Shown: in pieces, positions 9,126-17,981 of the stretch
Numbering within the stretch: the stretch's first letter is position 1
How the letters are laid out: every line of letters begins with the position of its first letter
Source: Lagierella massiliensis
Lineage (GTDB): Bacteria > Bacillota > Clostridia > Tissierellales > Peptoniphilaceae
DNA length: 64,000 nt
Assembly (NCBI RefSeq): GCF_001407835.1
Contig: NZ_CYUO01000005.1
Coordinates: 744,001 to 808,000 of the forward strand
Reading direction: 5' to 3'
Notes under the pieces: model-generated
Seen by the model: the letters and a program-made list of their open reading frames with translations, nothing else
What the model was told of the DNA's origin: nothing
The model's database searches: none
Program-made: the position numbers and the translations under genes

Positions 9126-9512
9126 ATGTCAGCTTATATTGAAAATGAATTTGGTTTAATAAAAATAGATGACCAGGTTATAGCAACTATTGCCAGTGAC
9201 GCGGCTATGAAATGTTATGGAGTTGTAGGACTCGTTAATGCTTCTGCATCAGAAAGTATTATTAATTTATTGTCAAAAGAAAGCCTTTCTGAAGGAATAG
9301 TTTTAAAAATTGAAGATAATAGTTTGAATATAGATGTATCTGTAATTCTTGAATTTGGTGTTAAAATTGCGGTTGTGTGCCAAAATATTATAGAGACAAT
9401 TAAATTTCAAGTTGAACACGAAACAGGTATAAGAGTCAATGAAATAAATGTGATAGTTAGAGATATTAGACTCCAAGATCAGGAGGTTAAAAATGTCAAT
9501 AATAGATGGTAA
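9126..9512 (+). CDS. Asp23/Gls24 family envelope-stress protein (YloU-like)
   Basis: A 128-residue protein of the Asp23/Gls24 family, recognisable from the N-terminal SDAAMKCYGVVGL segment and the C-terminal region ending in INVIVRDIRL. Members are small soluble proteins, often tethered under the membrane and linked to cell-wall stress; their biochemical role is not settled. It is followed, with a 20-base overlap, by the fakA-like gene, the standard yloU-yloV pairing. A strong AAGGAGG precedes the ATG. Confidence 0.88.
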   Translation: MSAYIENEFGLIKIDDQVIATIASDAAMKCYGVVGLVNASASESIINLLSKESLSEGIVLKIEDNSLNIDVSVILEFGVKIAVVCQNIIETIKFQVEHETGIRVNEINVIVRDIRLQDQEVKNVNNRW

Positions 9513-11124
9513 AGGTTTAAGAAAGATTTTATCAGGGGTTTATTTTAATCTTGATAATCACAAACAAGAATTGAATAGTTTAAATGTGTTCCCTGTTCCC
9601 GATGGAGATACAGGAACAAATATGTCCTTAACTTTAAAATCAGCTTACAACAATTTAAAATCAATAGATTCAGATGATTTAGGAGAAATTATAAAAGCTT
9701 TTAGTAATGGCTCATTGATGGGTGCCAGAGGTAACTCAGGTGTAATAACTTCTCAAATATTAAGAGGAGTTTCTCAAGGTGTTGCAGATAATAAAAGTAT
9801 TGATGTTATAGTTCTAAAAGATATTATGGTAAGTGCATGTAAAGTTGCTTATAATGCAGTTATGCAACCAACTGAAGGTACAATTCTTACAGTTATTAGA
9901 GGCGCTGCAGAGTTTGCTGAAGAAAACTACCAAAACTATACTGATGTAAATGAGTTTTTTAAAGATATTACTGCAGAAGCTTCAAGGGTTTTAGATACGA
10001 CACCAGATCTTTTACCAGTTTTAAAACAAGCTGGTGTTGTGGATGCAGGTGGTAGAGGACTTGTTGTAATGATGGAAGGCGCTTTAAATTATAATAATCT
10101 TTCAAATTATGACGAAAAGGAAGAAGTTGTAGTAAAAGCTCCTGACCACAATCACCAAAGTGAAGTTTCTGGAGACATTAAATTTGGATATTGTACCGAA
10201 TTTTTAATTGAATCAAAAAATGGAGATTATTTACAATTTAGAAACACGATCTCAAGCCTTGGAGACTGTTTAATAGTAGTTGGTGGAGAGGGGCTAATAA
10301 AGACTCATATTCATACAAATAATCCGGGAAAAGTTTTAGAAGAAGCACTAAAGCTTGGTCAATTAAAAGATATTAAAATCGACAACATGAGAATCCAACA
10401 TAGTCATGTGGTTATGGGACACGAAGCGGATGTATATTTAGATCCTTATAACGATCCAGACGAGACAAAGAAGTATGGATTTGTTTCGATTTCAACTGGA
10501 GATGGATTTGAAAAAATATTTGAAGAGTTAGGAGTAGACCAAATTATATCAGGTGGTCAAACTATGAACCCTTCTACAGAAACTATATTGGATGCTGTAA
10601 AGAAGATTAATGCCACTGATATCTTTATTCTACCTAATAATGGAAATATTATTCTTGCGGCAGAGCAAGCTAAAGAGTTATCAGAAAAAAATCTTCATAT
10701 CTTAAAGACAAAAACTGTCCCTCAAGGTGTCGTTGCACTGTTATCTTTTGATGAAGATAACAGTGTTGAAGAAAACTTTGAAGATATGACAGAAGCTTTA
10801 GAGTCAGTTAAGACAGCTCAAGTTACATTTTCAGTTAGAGATACTGAAATGGATGGTTTAAAAATTAAGAAAAATGACTTCATAGGAATTGAAGGTGGAA
10901 AAATACTTTCAACTGGAAAGAAACTTAACAAAACTACTTTAGACTTACTTGACAAAGTTATTGATGAAGATGCAAGTCTTGTAACTGTTTATTACGGAAG
11001 CGATGTTGAAGATAAAATTATAAATGAACTTGAAAGAAAACTTCAAAGAATTTATAAAGATATTGATATTGAGTTTATCAGAGGAGGTCAACCTCTTTAT
11101 CACTATATAATATCTGTAGAATAA
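9493..11124 (+). CDS. fakA: DAK2/DegV-linked kinase protein (YloV, FakA-like)
   Basis: A 543-residue protein of the YloV/FakA family. The N-terminal DhaL-like ATP-binding domain (about 8-200) has PVPDGDTGTNMSLT, whose Asp residues bind Mg, and GARGNSGVI. The middle and C-terminal parts match the FakA domains that work with FakB fatty-acid-binding (DegV) proteins, including GYCTEF. In FakA proteins the activity is phosphorylation of FakB-bound fatty acid for use in phospholipid synthesis; no fakB is in the window. AGGAGG lies at 9481-9486 inside the end of asp23. The operon ends in a clear terminator. Confidence 0.85.
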   Translation: MSIIDGKGLRKILSGVYFNLDNHKQELNSLNVFPVPDGDTGTNMSLTLKSAYNNLKSIDSDDLGEIIKAFSNGSLMGARGNSGVITSQILRGVSQGVADNKSIDVIVLKDIMVSACKVAYNAVMQPTEGTILTVIRGAAEFAEENYQNYTDVNEFFKDITAEASRVLDTTPDLLPVLKQAGVVDAGGRGLVVMMEGALNYNNLSNYDEKEEVVVKAPDHNHQSEVSGDIKFGYCTEFLIESKNGDYLQFRNTISSLGDCLIVVGGEGLIKTHIHTNNPGKVLEEALKLGQLKDIKIDNMRIQHSHVVMGHEADVYLDPYNDPDETKKYGFVSISTGDGFEKIFEELGVDQIISGGQTMNPSTETILDAVKKINATDIFILPNNGNIILAAEQAKELSEKNLHILKTKTVPQGVVALLSFDEDNSVEENFEDMTEALESVKTAQVTFSVRDTEMDGLKIKKNDFIGIEGGKILSTGKKLNKTTLDLLDKVIDEDASLVTVYYGSDVEDKIINELERKLQRIYKDIDIEFIRGGQPLYHYIISVE

Positions 11125-11128
11125 GAAA

Positions 11129-11155
11129 GAGCCTTACTTCTGTAAGGCTTTTTAA
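11129..11155 (+). terminator. Intrinsic terminator after the fakA-like gene
   Basis: Stem AGCCTTAC / GTAAGGCT with a four-base TTCT loop followed by a run of T. It separates asp23-fakA from recG, which therefore probably has its own start of transcription. Confidence 0.9.
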
Positions 11156-11170
11156 AATAGAGTTGATTAT

Positions 11171-13195
11171 ATGAATTTACAAGAAATAAAAGGTCTTGGG
11201 CCAAAGAAAAGAGAATATTTAAATAATCTAAAAATTGAGAATGTTGATGATTTAATTTATCATTATCCATTTAGATATGAAGATCGTAGAGATGTTAAAA
11301 CAATAGAAGAAGCCTATGGGAAAGAAGACGCTCTATTACATTTGAGTTTGGTAAATAATCCGAGTACGAGATACTTGGGAAGGAATAAAAACATAACTAC
11401 TGTTAAAGCGACAGATGGGAAATACAAAATTGATTTGACTTGGTTTAATCAACCTTATATAGTAAATAGATTAAAAAGTGGAGAAAATTTTTATGTTTTT
11501 GGGAAAGTTGAAAGCTATAAGGGTCAACTAAAGATGACAAGTCCTATAATCAGCAAAACTTTGGGAAATGAACTTGGGAAAATCGTTCCAGTTTATAATT
11601 TAACTAAAGGTCTTACTCAAAATGATTTTAGAAATTTTATTAGCCAGGCATTAAAAAAACTAAAATTTGAGGAAAGCTTACCTAAAGATATATTAAATTC
11701 TAACAATTTGATGGATTATAGAGAGGCTATTATAAACATTCACTTTCCAAACTCAATGTCATTATTGCAAAAATCCATTGAGAGACTAAAATTTCAAGAG
11801 ATTTTTTTCTATCAATTATACTTAGATATAAATTTTTCTCAAATAAATAAAGAGGGAATTTCATTTAAAATCGCTCCAGAAGTGGATAATTTTATAAAAA
11901 AATTACCTTTTGAATTGACGAATGCACAAAAAAAAGTTGTTGGTGAAATTCTTGAGGATATGAAATCGCCTTTTATTATGAATAGACTATTGCAGGGAGA
12001 TGTAGGATCAGGAAAGACAATTGTAGCGGCAATAGCTATACTAAATGCATATTACAATGGATATCAATCTGTTTTGATGGCGCCTACAGAAATACTTGCT
12101 ACTCAGCATTATGATGATCTTAAGAATATGTTTTTAGGTTATGGAATTCGTGTAGGGATATTAAAAGGATCATTAACAAAAAAACGAAAAGAGGAAATGG
12201 TTGAAGATATAAAAAAGGGTTTTGTAGATGTTATTGTTTCAACCCACGCTGTACTTGAGGACAATGTAACATTTGAAAATATCGGACTTGTCATTACTGA
12301 TGAGCAACATAGATTTGGAGTAAAACAGAGAGCTATTTTAACTGGGAAAGGAAATGTAGATACTTTAGTCATGTCTGCTACTCCGATTCCAAGGACTCTT
12401 GCGTTGGCAAAATATGGTTCCCTGGACATTTCTATAATCGATGAGTTGCCTAAGGGTAGAAAAAATATTGAAACTTATGCTGTAGGAATGAATTACGAAA
12501 AGAGAATAATGAATTTTCTTCTAAAGCATGTAAGTGAAGGCCGCCAATGTTATATTGTATGTCCGTTGATTGAAGAGTCGGAAAATTTAAATTTAACTTC
12601 TGTTGAAGAGCTTTATGAAAGACTTAGTGAAACATATTTTAAGAATATAAAGACAGGTTTGATTCATGGTGCTCTAAATCCAAAGATAAAAGACGAAATA
12701 ATGGAAAGTTTTATTAATAATGAGACAAAGATACTTTTTTCGACAACGGTTATTGAAGTTGGAGTGAATGTTCCAAATGCAAATACAATGGTTATATATA
12801 ATGCTGACAGATTTGGTTTGTCTCAGCTTCATCAATTAAGGGGCAGAGTTGGGAGAGGAAAATTTCAATCTTATTGTATTTTACTTAATGATTCCAAAAG
12901 TCAAATTGCAAGACAGAGAATGAGAATAATGGAATCGACAAACGACGGATTTATTATTGCTAAAAAAGATTTAGAACTTAGAGGATCAGGAGATGTAATT
13001 GGATTTAGACAATCGGGAGAAGAACAGTTTAAATTAGTAAACCTATTTGAAGACATAGATATGTTAAAGAAAGTTCAAGATATAACAAGAGATATTTTAG
13101 ATAATAATAAACTTGAGTCTGTTGAATACAAAGTCTTAAAAGATGAACTTGATAAGTATTCTAAAGATATAGAAGAACAAATTATTTTTAATTGA
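11171..13195 (+). CDS. recG: ATP-dependent DNA helicase RecG
   Basis: A 674-residue branch-migration helicase that regresses stalled forks and processes Holliday junctions. An N-terminal wedge/OB domain (about 1-225) is followed by superfamily 2 helicase motifs: LQGDVGSGKT (Walker A), ITDEQHRFG (DExH as DEQH), VMSATPIPRT, and the C-terminal motifs STTVIEVGVNVPNA and QLRGRVGRG. Full length. The Shine-Dalgarno is weak (GAGTTGATT). The next gene, rsmD, starts 8 bases after the stop, so recG-rsmD-coaD is likely one unit. Confidence 0.96.
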   Translation: MNLQEIKGLGPKKREYLNNLKIENVDDLIYHYPFRYEDRRDVKTIEEAYGKEDALLHLSLVNNPSTRYLGRNKNITTVKATDGKYKIDLTWFNQPYIVNRLKSGENFYVFGKVESYKGQLKMTSPIISKTLGNELGKIVPVYNLTKGLTQNDFRNFISQALKKLKFEESLPKDILNSNNLMDYREAIINIHFPNSMSLLQKSIERLKFQEIFFYQLYLDINFSQINKEGISFKIAPEVDNFIKKLPFELTNAQKKVVGEILEDMKSPFIMNRLLQGDVGSGKTIVAAIAILNAYYNGYQSVLMAPTEILATQHYDDLKNMFLGYGIRVGILKGSLTKKRKEEMVEDIKKGFVDVIVSTHAVLEDNVTFENIGLVITDEQHRFGVKQRAILTGKGNVDTLVMSATPIPRTLALAKYGSLDISIIDELPKGRKNIETYAVGMNYEKRIMNFLLKHVSEGRQCYIVCPLIEESENLNLTSVEELYERLSETYFKNIKTGLIHGALNPKIKDEIMESFINNETKILFSTTVIEVGVNVPNANTMVIYNADRFGLSQLHQLRGRVGRGKFQSYCILLNDSKSQIARQRMRIMESTNDGFIIAKKDLELRGSGDVIGFRQSGEEQFKLVNLFEDIDMLKKVQDITRDILDNNKLESVEYKVLKDELDKYSKDIEEQIIFN

Positions 13196-13203
13196 GGTAA
13201 GTT

Positions 13204-13749
13204 ATGAGAGTTATTTCAGGAAAGAAAAAGGGCATGAAGTTACTTAGTACAAAAGATTCTTATACAAGACCTACAGAAGATAGGATAAAGGAATCAATTT
13301 TCAATTCCCTTTTTAGTATTGAAGAAGGTTCAAAAGCACTTGACCTATTTGCTGGCACAGGTGGTATTGGAATAGAATTTTTAAGTAGAGGATGTGACTT
13401 TGCTGTCTTTTGCGATAAGAGCAGAACAAACATAAACTGTATAAAAGAAAATTTAAAAAAGACAGACCTACTTAACAATGCAAAGATTTTTCATGGAGAT
13501 AATGAGAGAAATCTTTTTAATATTAAAGCTGAGAACATGAAATTCGATTATATATTTTTAGATCCGCCATATAATCAAATAAATTTATATTATGATAGCT
13601 TGGAGTTTATAAAAGAGAATAGTCTTTTAAATGAAGATGGAATTGTTATAGTTGAGAGTGAACAAGAACTTGAGATAGAATACTATGATATAATAAAAAT
13701 TAAAGAATATGGTAAAAAGATTATATATTTTTTAGGTTTAGGAGAATAA
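13204..13749 (+). CDS. rsmD: 16S rRNA (guanine-966-N2)-methyltransferase RsmD
   Basis: A 181-residue methyltransferase modifying G966 of 16S rRNA. Motifs are the N-terminal GKKKGMKL with RPTEDRIKESIFN, the SAM-binding LDLFAGTGGIGIE and the catalytic DPPY. Family length. It sits directly before coaD with 1 base between stop and start, as in many Firmicutes. Confidence 0.94.
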   Translation: MRVISGKKKGMKLLSTKDSYTRPTEDRIKESIFNSLFSIEEGSKALDLFAGTGGIGIEFLSRGCDFAVFCDKSRTNINCIKENLKKTDLLNNAKIFHGDNERNLFNIKAENMKFDYIFLDPPYNQINLYYDSLEFIKENSLLNEDGIVIVESEQELEIEYYDIIKIKEYGKKIIYFLGLGE

Positions 13750-13750
13750 A

Positions 13751-14221
13751 ATGAAGGTAATTTATCCAGGAAGTTTTGACCCGATAACTTTGGGACATTT
13801 GGATATTATAGCAAGGGCAGCAAAAAAATTTGACAAGGTATATGTGGCAATACTAAATAATATCAATAAGAATTATATTTTTGATGTGTATGACAGAAAA
13901 AAGATTATAGAAGATGCATGTAAGGAAATTCCAAATGTAGAGGTAGTTATTTTTGGAGGATTACTTATAGATCTATGTAGGAAGCTTGATATTTATAATA
14001 TCCTTAGAGGCTTACGAATGATTTCTGATTATGAGGCAGAAGTTCAAATGGCACTTACAAATAAGTCTATGAATGATAAAATTGAAACTTATTTTATGGT
14101 TTCAAGTCCTATGTATTCACATGTAAGTTCTTCTTTAGTAAAAGAAATATTTCATTATGACGGAGATTATAAAAAACTCGTACCAGATTTGGCATATGAA
14201 ATGTTAAAAAATCTTAAGTAA
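13751..14221 (+). CDS. coaD: Phosphopantetheine adenylyltransferase
   Basis: A 156-residue nucleotidyltransferase making dephospho-CoA from 4'-phosphopantetheine and ATP. It shows the TxGH-type motif GSFDPITLGHLD near the N-terminus, the RGLRMISDYEAE segment and the C-terminal SSSLVKEI motif that binds ATP. Family length, with GGAG six bases before the ATG. It is the last gene before a fresh promoter at 14245. Confidence 0.96.
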   Translation: MKVIYPGSFDPITLGHLDIIARAAKKFDKVYVAILNNINKNYIFDVYDRKKIIEDACKEIPNVEVVIFGGLLIDLCRKLDIYNILRGLRMISDYEAEVQMALTNKSMNDKIETYFMVSSPMYSHVSSSLVKEIFHYDGDYKKLVPDLAYEMLKNLK

Positions 14222-14244
14222 TGAATTTTTATATGTTTCAATTC

Positions 14245-14273
14245 TTGTATATGTCAAGGTTTTATTATATAAT
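14245..14273 (+). promoter_or_regulatory. Promoter upstream of the coiled-coil gene
   Basis: -35 TTGTAT (14245-14250), a 17-base spacer, and -10 TATAAT (14268-14273). It starts about 30 bases before the ATG at 14305 and may also supply the glyS T-box, since no strong terminator lies between. Confidence 0.65.
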
Positions 14274-14304
14274 TGGAACAGAATTATAAATTGGAGGTAT
14301 TTGT

Positions 14305-14781
14305 ATGGATGTAAATCAAATTATCGAAGAGATAGAAGATCTTTTAGATGACGCATCAACAGTTCCTTTTTCAAAGAAAGTTTTAGTAGATGCAGATGAT
14401 GTTCTTCATCTATTACAACAAATTAGACAAGGACTACCTGGAGAAATTAAACAAGCTCAATGGGTAAACGATGAAAAGGATAAAATTTTAGCAGAAGCTG
14501 AAAGAGATGCTGAAGAGATAAGAAATGATGCAGGAAGACAAGCTGATAAGATTATTAATGACGCAAAAGAAACATTTAATAATATGATTAGCGAACATGA
14601 AGTTACAAAGAGTGCTAACAGATATGCAGAGGACATTGTAACAAAAGCGGAAAAGAATGCTTTAATTTTAAAGAACGAATCAATGACTTATGTGGATGAG
14701 CTATTAGCTACAACACAAGAAAAGTTAAAAGATATTTTATCTGATTTAGACGAAGATAGAAAAGAATTAAAACAAGAATAA
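14305..14781 (+). CDS. Coiled-coil protein of unknown function (DivIVA/V-ATPase subunit E/H-like)
   Basis: A 158-residue soluble, charged protein. The N-terminus is compact (MDVNQIIEEIEDLLDDAS, then VDADDVLHLLQQIRQGLP). From about residue 55 to the end it is a long alpha-helical coiled coil rich in A, E, K and D. Such proteins are commonly annotated as ATPase or V-type subunit H-like by low-complexity similarity, and the N-terminal part recalls the DivIVA/GpsB arrangement. I cannot assign a function. It sits after coaD and is likely expressed from its own promoter. Confidence 0.7.
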   Translation: MDVNQIIEEIEDLLDDASTVPFSKKVLVDADDVLHLLQQIRQGLPGEIKQAQWVNDEKDKILAEAERDAEEIRNDAGRQADKIINDAKETFNNMISEHEVTKSANRYAEDIVTKAEKNALILKNESMTYVDELLATTQEKLKDILSDLDEDRKELKQE

Positions 14782-14829
14782 ATTTTTTGAGATTTACTCA
14801 TCAAATAATCCTTGATTTTAAAATTTAAT

Positions 14830-15012
14830 AGAGCGATGAAGAGAAAAAAGCATGTAAAGTTTTTACAGAGAGCTGATATTTGGTGGGAATCAGTAAGACT
14901 TAATTGTGGGGAATCTTGGAGCTTTTAACTTTAAGAGACGACTAAAGTCGTAATTAGGGTGGAACCGCGGATAACTTTCGTCCCTAGCTTATGCTAGTGT
15001 CGAAAGTTTTTT
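14830..15012 (+). promoter_or_regulatory. T-box riboswitch controlling glyS
   Basis: A tRNA-sensing leader. The canonical T-box AGGGTGGAACCGCG is at 14956-14969. Stem I starts near 14830 (GAGCGATGAAGAG) and closes with complementary AAAAGC and GCTTTT arms. The antiterminator pairs AGGG (14956-14959) with CCCT (14982-14985). The competing terminator has outer arms AACTTTCG (14973-14980) and CGAAAGTT (15001-15008), inner arms CTAGC/GCTAG and a T run. Glycine-compatible GGG/GGA triplets occur at 14908-14912 in the likely specifier region, fitting the downstream GlyRS; I could not fix the exact specifier triplet by eye. Uncharged tRNA-Gly would allow read-through. Confidence 0.95.
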
Positions 15013-15030
15013 TATTGAAAAGGAGGAGTT

Positions 15031-16425
15031 ATGGATAAAAATATTACCATGGAAGATATAGTATCACTTGCAAAGATGAGGGGATATGTTTTTCCAGGAT
15101 CAGAAATATATGGTGGATTATCAAATACATGGGATTATGGTCCACTTGGAGTTGAATTAAAAAATAATGTTAAAAAAGCTTGGTGGAAGAAGTTTGTACA
15201 AGAAAAAGAGTACAATGTTGGAATTGATGCAGCGATTCTTATGAATCCAGAAGTTTGGGTTGCTTCAGGTCACGTTGGTGGATTTTCAGATCCTCTTATA
15301 GATTGTAAAGCTTGTAAGTCAAGATTTAGAGTCGACAAGCTTATAGAAGATTTTTATATGAATGAAAAAGGAGAAGAATTAACAGGGCTTGATGGACTAT
15401 CAAATGAAGAACTTGTGGAAATTTTAAATAAAGAACAAATTCCATGTCCAAAGTGTGGAAAATTTGATTACACAGATGTTCGTAAATTCAATTTAATGTT
15501 TAAGACATTTCAAGGAGTTACAGAAGATACAACTTCTGAAATCTATTTGAGACCAGAAACTGCGCAAGGTATATTTGTTAATTTTAGGAATGTTCAAAGA
15601 ACTTCAAGAAAAAAAGTTCCTTTTGGAATTGCACAGATAGGAAAGTCATTTAGAAATGAAATCACTCCTGGAAATTTTGTTTTTAGGACAAGAGAATTTG
15701 AACAAATGGAATTGGAATTTTTCTGTAAACCAGGAGAAGATTTAGAGTGGTTTAATTATTGGAGAAAGTTCTGTTATGATTTTCTTGTGAACTTAGGAGT
15801 TAATGAAGAAAGACTTAGACTTAGAGATCACGATAAAGAAGAGTTATCATTCTATAGTGTTGCTACAACTGACATCGAATACAAATTCCCATTTGGATGG
15901 GGAGAACTTTGGGGAATAGCAGATAGAACTGACTACGATTTAAATCAACATATAAATTCAGTTAATGCAGATTTTGTTTATACTGATCCTATTACAAATG
16001 AAAAATATGTGCCTTATTGTGTAGAACCTTCAGTTGGTGTAGACAGAATGTTTTTAACTTTCCTATGCAACGCCTATGAAGTTGAAACTCTTGAAGATGG
16101 CTCAACAAGAAATGTATTAAAACTTCATCCCGCTTTGGCTCCTTATAAAGCAGCTGTACTTCCACTTACTAAAAAATTATCTGATAAGAGTGATGAAGTA
16201 TATCAAAAGCTATCAAAAGTATTCAATGTTGACACTGACGTATCAGGTTCAATAGGAAAGAGATATAGAAGACAGGATGAAGCTGGAACTCCTTTCTGTA
16301 TCACAGTTGATTTTGACACTTTAGAAGATGAAACTGTAACTATCAGACATAGAGATAGCATGGAGCAAGAGAGAGTTAAAATTGATGATTTAATTGAATT
16401 TATAGCAGAAAGGTTGGATTTTTAG
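15031..16425 (+). CDS. glyS: Glycyl-tRNA synthetase, alpha2 (single-subunit) type
   Basis: A 464-residue class II synthetase charging tRNA-Gly. It is the homodimeric type, not the alpha/beta bacterial type: N-terminal [12 protein letters not shown] and WDYGPLG, class II motif 2 [15 protein letters not shown], motif 3 [10 protein letters not shown], and a C-terminal anticodon-binding domain starting at [15 protein letters not shown] and CPKC pairs in the insertion (about residues 93-145) suggest a zinc site. It is controlled by the T-box. Its presence makes the GlyRS beta-like gene at 53100 functionally redundant or repurposed. Confidence 0.96.
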   Translation: MDKNITMEDIVSLAKMRGYVFPGSEIYGGLSNTWDYGPLGVELKNNVKKAWWKKFVQEKEYNVGIDAAILMNPEVWVASGHVGGFSDPLIDCKACKSRFRVDKLIEDFYMNEKGEELTGLDGLSNEELVEILNKEQIPCPKCGKFDYTDVRKFNLMFKTFQGVTEDTTSEIYLRPETAQGIFVNFRNVQRTSRKKVPFGIAQIGKSFRNEITPGNFVFRTREFEQMELEFFCKPGEDLEWFNYWRKFCYDFLVNLGVNEERLRLRDHDKEELSFYSVATTDIEYKFPFGWGELWGIADRTDYDLNQHINSVNADFVYTDPITNEKYVPYCVEPSVGVDRMFLTFLCNAYEVETLEDGSTRNVLKLHPALAPYKAAVLPLTKKLSDKSDEVYQKLSKVFNVDTDVSGSIGKRYRRQDEAGTPFCITVDFDTLEDETVTIRHRDSMEQERVKIDDLIEFIAERLDF

Positions 16426-16700
16426 TGCAAATAGTAGTATATGGTGGTAGCGAATGTCCTATGTGTAAGCCTGCTTCAGAAAAGCTTAAGGAAAATGGAA
16501 TAAAACATAGTTACAGAGATATTATGAGATCTATTGTAAGATTGAAAGAATTTCTTGCCCTTAGAGATAGTAGGGAAGAGTTTGATAAAATAAAAGAACA
16601 AAAAATAGTAGGCATTCCATGCTTTCATCTAATAGATGAGGATAAGATTTCTTTTGATGTAGATGAAGTAATTGAATATGTAAAAGAAAGAGAAAAGTAA
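16425..16700 (+). CDS. Glutaredoxin-like thioredoxin-fold protein
   Basis: A 91-residue protein with a CPMC redox motif at residues 11-14 at the start of a thioredoxin fold (VVYGGSECPMC) and a cis-proline region VGIPCFHL with a further Cys. It begins with GTG that overlaps the glyS stop by one base, so it is co-transcribed and probably translationally coupled with glyS. The size and single fold point to a glutaredoxin-like or NrdH-like protein; the partner is unknown. The sequence after CPMC lacks the classical glutathione-binding TVP motif, so glutathione use is not implied. Confidence 0.75.
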   Translation: MQIVVYGGSECPMCKPASEKLKENGIKHSYRDIMRSIVRLKEFLALRDSREEFDKIKEQKIVGIPCFHLIDEDKISFDVDEVIEYVKEREK

Positions 16701-16710
16701 GAAGGTATTT

Positions 16711-17970
16711 ATGGAAAATTTGAATCCGATTGAAAACGCCAGGTTGCAATTAAAATCAGCTTGCGAACTTGGAGATATTGATAAAAAAGTATATGAAATT
16801 TTGAAAAATCCTCAAAGGGTTATAGAGATTTCAATTCCTGTAAAGATGGATGACGGAAGCATAAAAGTTTTTACAGGTTATAGATCTTGTCATAGTACGG
16901 CAATTGGTCCAAGCAAAGGTGGAGTAAGATTTCATCCTAATGTAACAATGGATGAAGTGAAGGCTCTGTCCATGTGGATGAGTTTCAAATGTGGTGTTAT
17001 GAATTTACCATATGGAGGAGGCAAAGGTGGAATAGAAGTAGATCCATCTGAACTTTCCGAAAGAGAGTTGGAAGAACTTTCCAGAGGTTATATAAGAGGA
17101 ATTTACAAATACCTTGGTGATGATATTGATATTCCTGCTCCTGATGTAAATACTAATGGAAAAGTAATGGGTTGGATGTTGGATGAATATATAAAATTAA
17201 CAGGACATCATAGACCTGGAGTATTTACAGGAAAACCAATATCCTTAGGAGGCTCAAAGGGACGAACAGAAGCTACTGGTCTTGGAGTTACGTATATAAC
17301 GAGAAATATCTGTCATAAAATAGGGTTGAAATTAAGTGAAACCTCTGTAATTTTGCAGGGTTTTGGAAATGTTGGTTCATATACATTCAAGTTTTTAGAG
17401 GATATGGGATTCAAAGTTATTGCACTTTTGGAGTGGGATAAAGAAATTGGAGAATATGCTCTTTATAATAAAAATGGAATTTCTTATGAAAAATTATCCA
17501 AATTCAAAGAACAAAATGATACTTTAATAGACTTTGAAGGTGCAAACAAAATTAACTCCGAAGAATTTTGGAGTTTGAAAGCCGATATTTTAATACCAGC
17601 AGCTTTAGAAAATTCAATAAATGAAGAGATTGCAGAGAAATTAGATGTAAAAGTTATTGTTGAAGGTGCTAACGGACCAGTTACATCAAGTGCAGATGAA
17701 ATACTAAATGACAGAGGAATAACTATAGTTCCTGATATTTTAGCAAACTCTGGTGGAGTTACAGTGTCATATTATGAATGGGTTCAAAATAAATATGGCT
17801 ATTACTGGAGTCAAGAAGAAGTTTTTAGTAGGCTTGAGCCTTCTATGAATGAAGCTTTTGAAAATATTTGGAAGATAAAAGAAGAAAAAAATCTAACATT
17901 TAGACAAGCGACATATGTGTACTCTTTAATTCGGATTAGTGAAGCTATGAAGTATAGAGGCTGGTTTTAA
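16711..17970 (+). CDS. gdhA: Glutamate dehydrogenase (Glu/Leu/Phe/Val family)
   Basis: A 419-residue hexameric-type dehydrogenase that interconverts glutamate and 2-oxoglutarate plus ammonia. The glutamate-binding motif LPYGGGKGGI contains the catalytic Lys, PAPDVNTNGKVMGW the conserved Asp, and GFGNVGSY the NAD(P) Rossmann loop. Length and motifs fit the 420-residue catabolic GDH group of anaerobic Firmicutes that ferment glutamate. It follows the glutaredoxin-like gene by 10 bases. Cofactor preference cannot be read safely from the sequence. Confidence 0.93.
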   Translation: MENLNPIENARLQLKSACELGDIDKKVYEILKNPQRVIEISIPVKMDDGSIKVFTGYRSCHSTAIGPSKGGVRFHPNVTMDEVKALSMWMSFKCGVMNLPYGGGKGGIEVDPSELSERELEELSRGYIRGIYKYLGDDIDIPAPDVNTNGKVMGWMLDEYIKLTGHHRPGVFTGKPISLGGSKGRTEATGLGVTYITRNICHKIGLKLSETSVILQGFGNVGSYTFKFLEDMGFKVIALLEWDKEIGEYALYNKNGISYEKLSKFKEQNDTLIDFEGANKINSEEFWSLKADILIPAALENSINEEIAEKLDVKVIVEGANGPVTSSADEILNDRGITIVPDILANSGGVTVSYYEWVQNKYGYYWSQEEVFSRLEPSMNEAFENIWKIKEEKNLTFRQATYVYSLIRISEAMKYRGWF

Positions 17971-17981
17971 TAGAAATAAAA

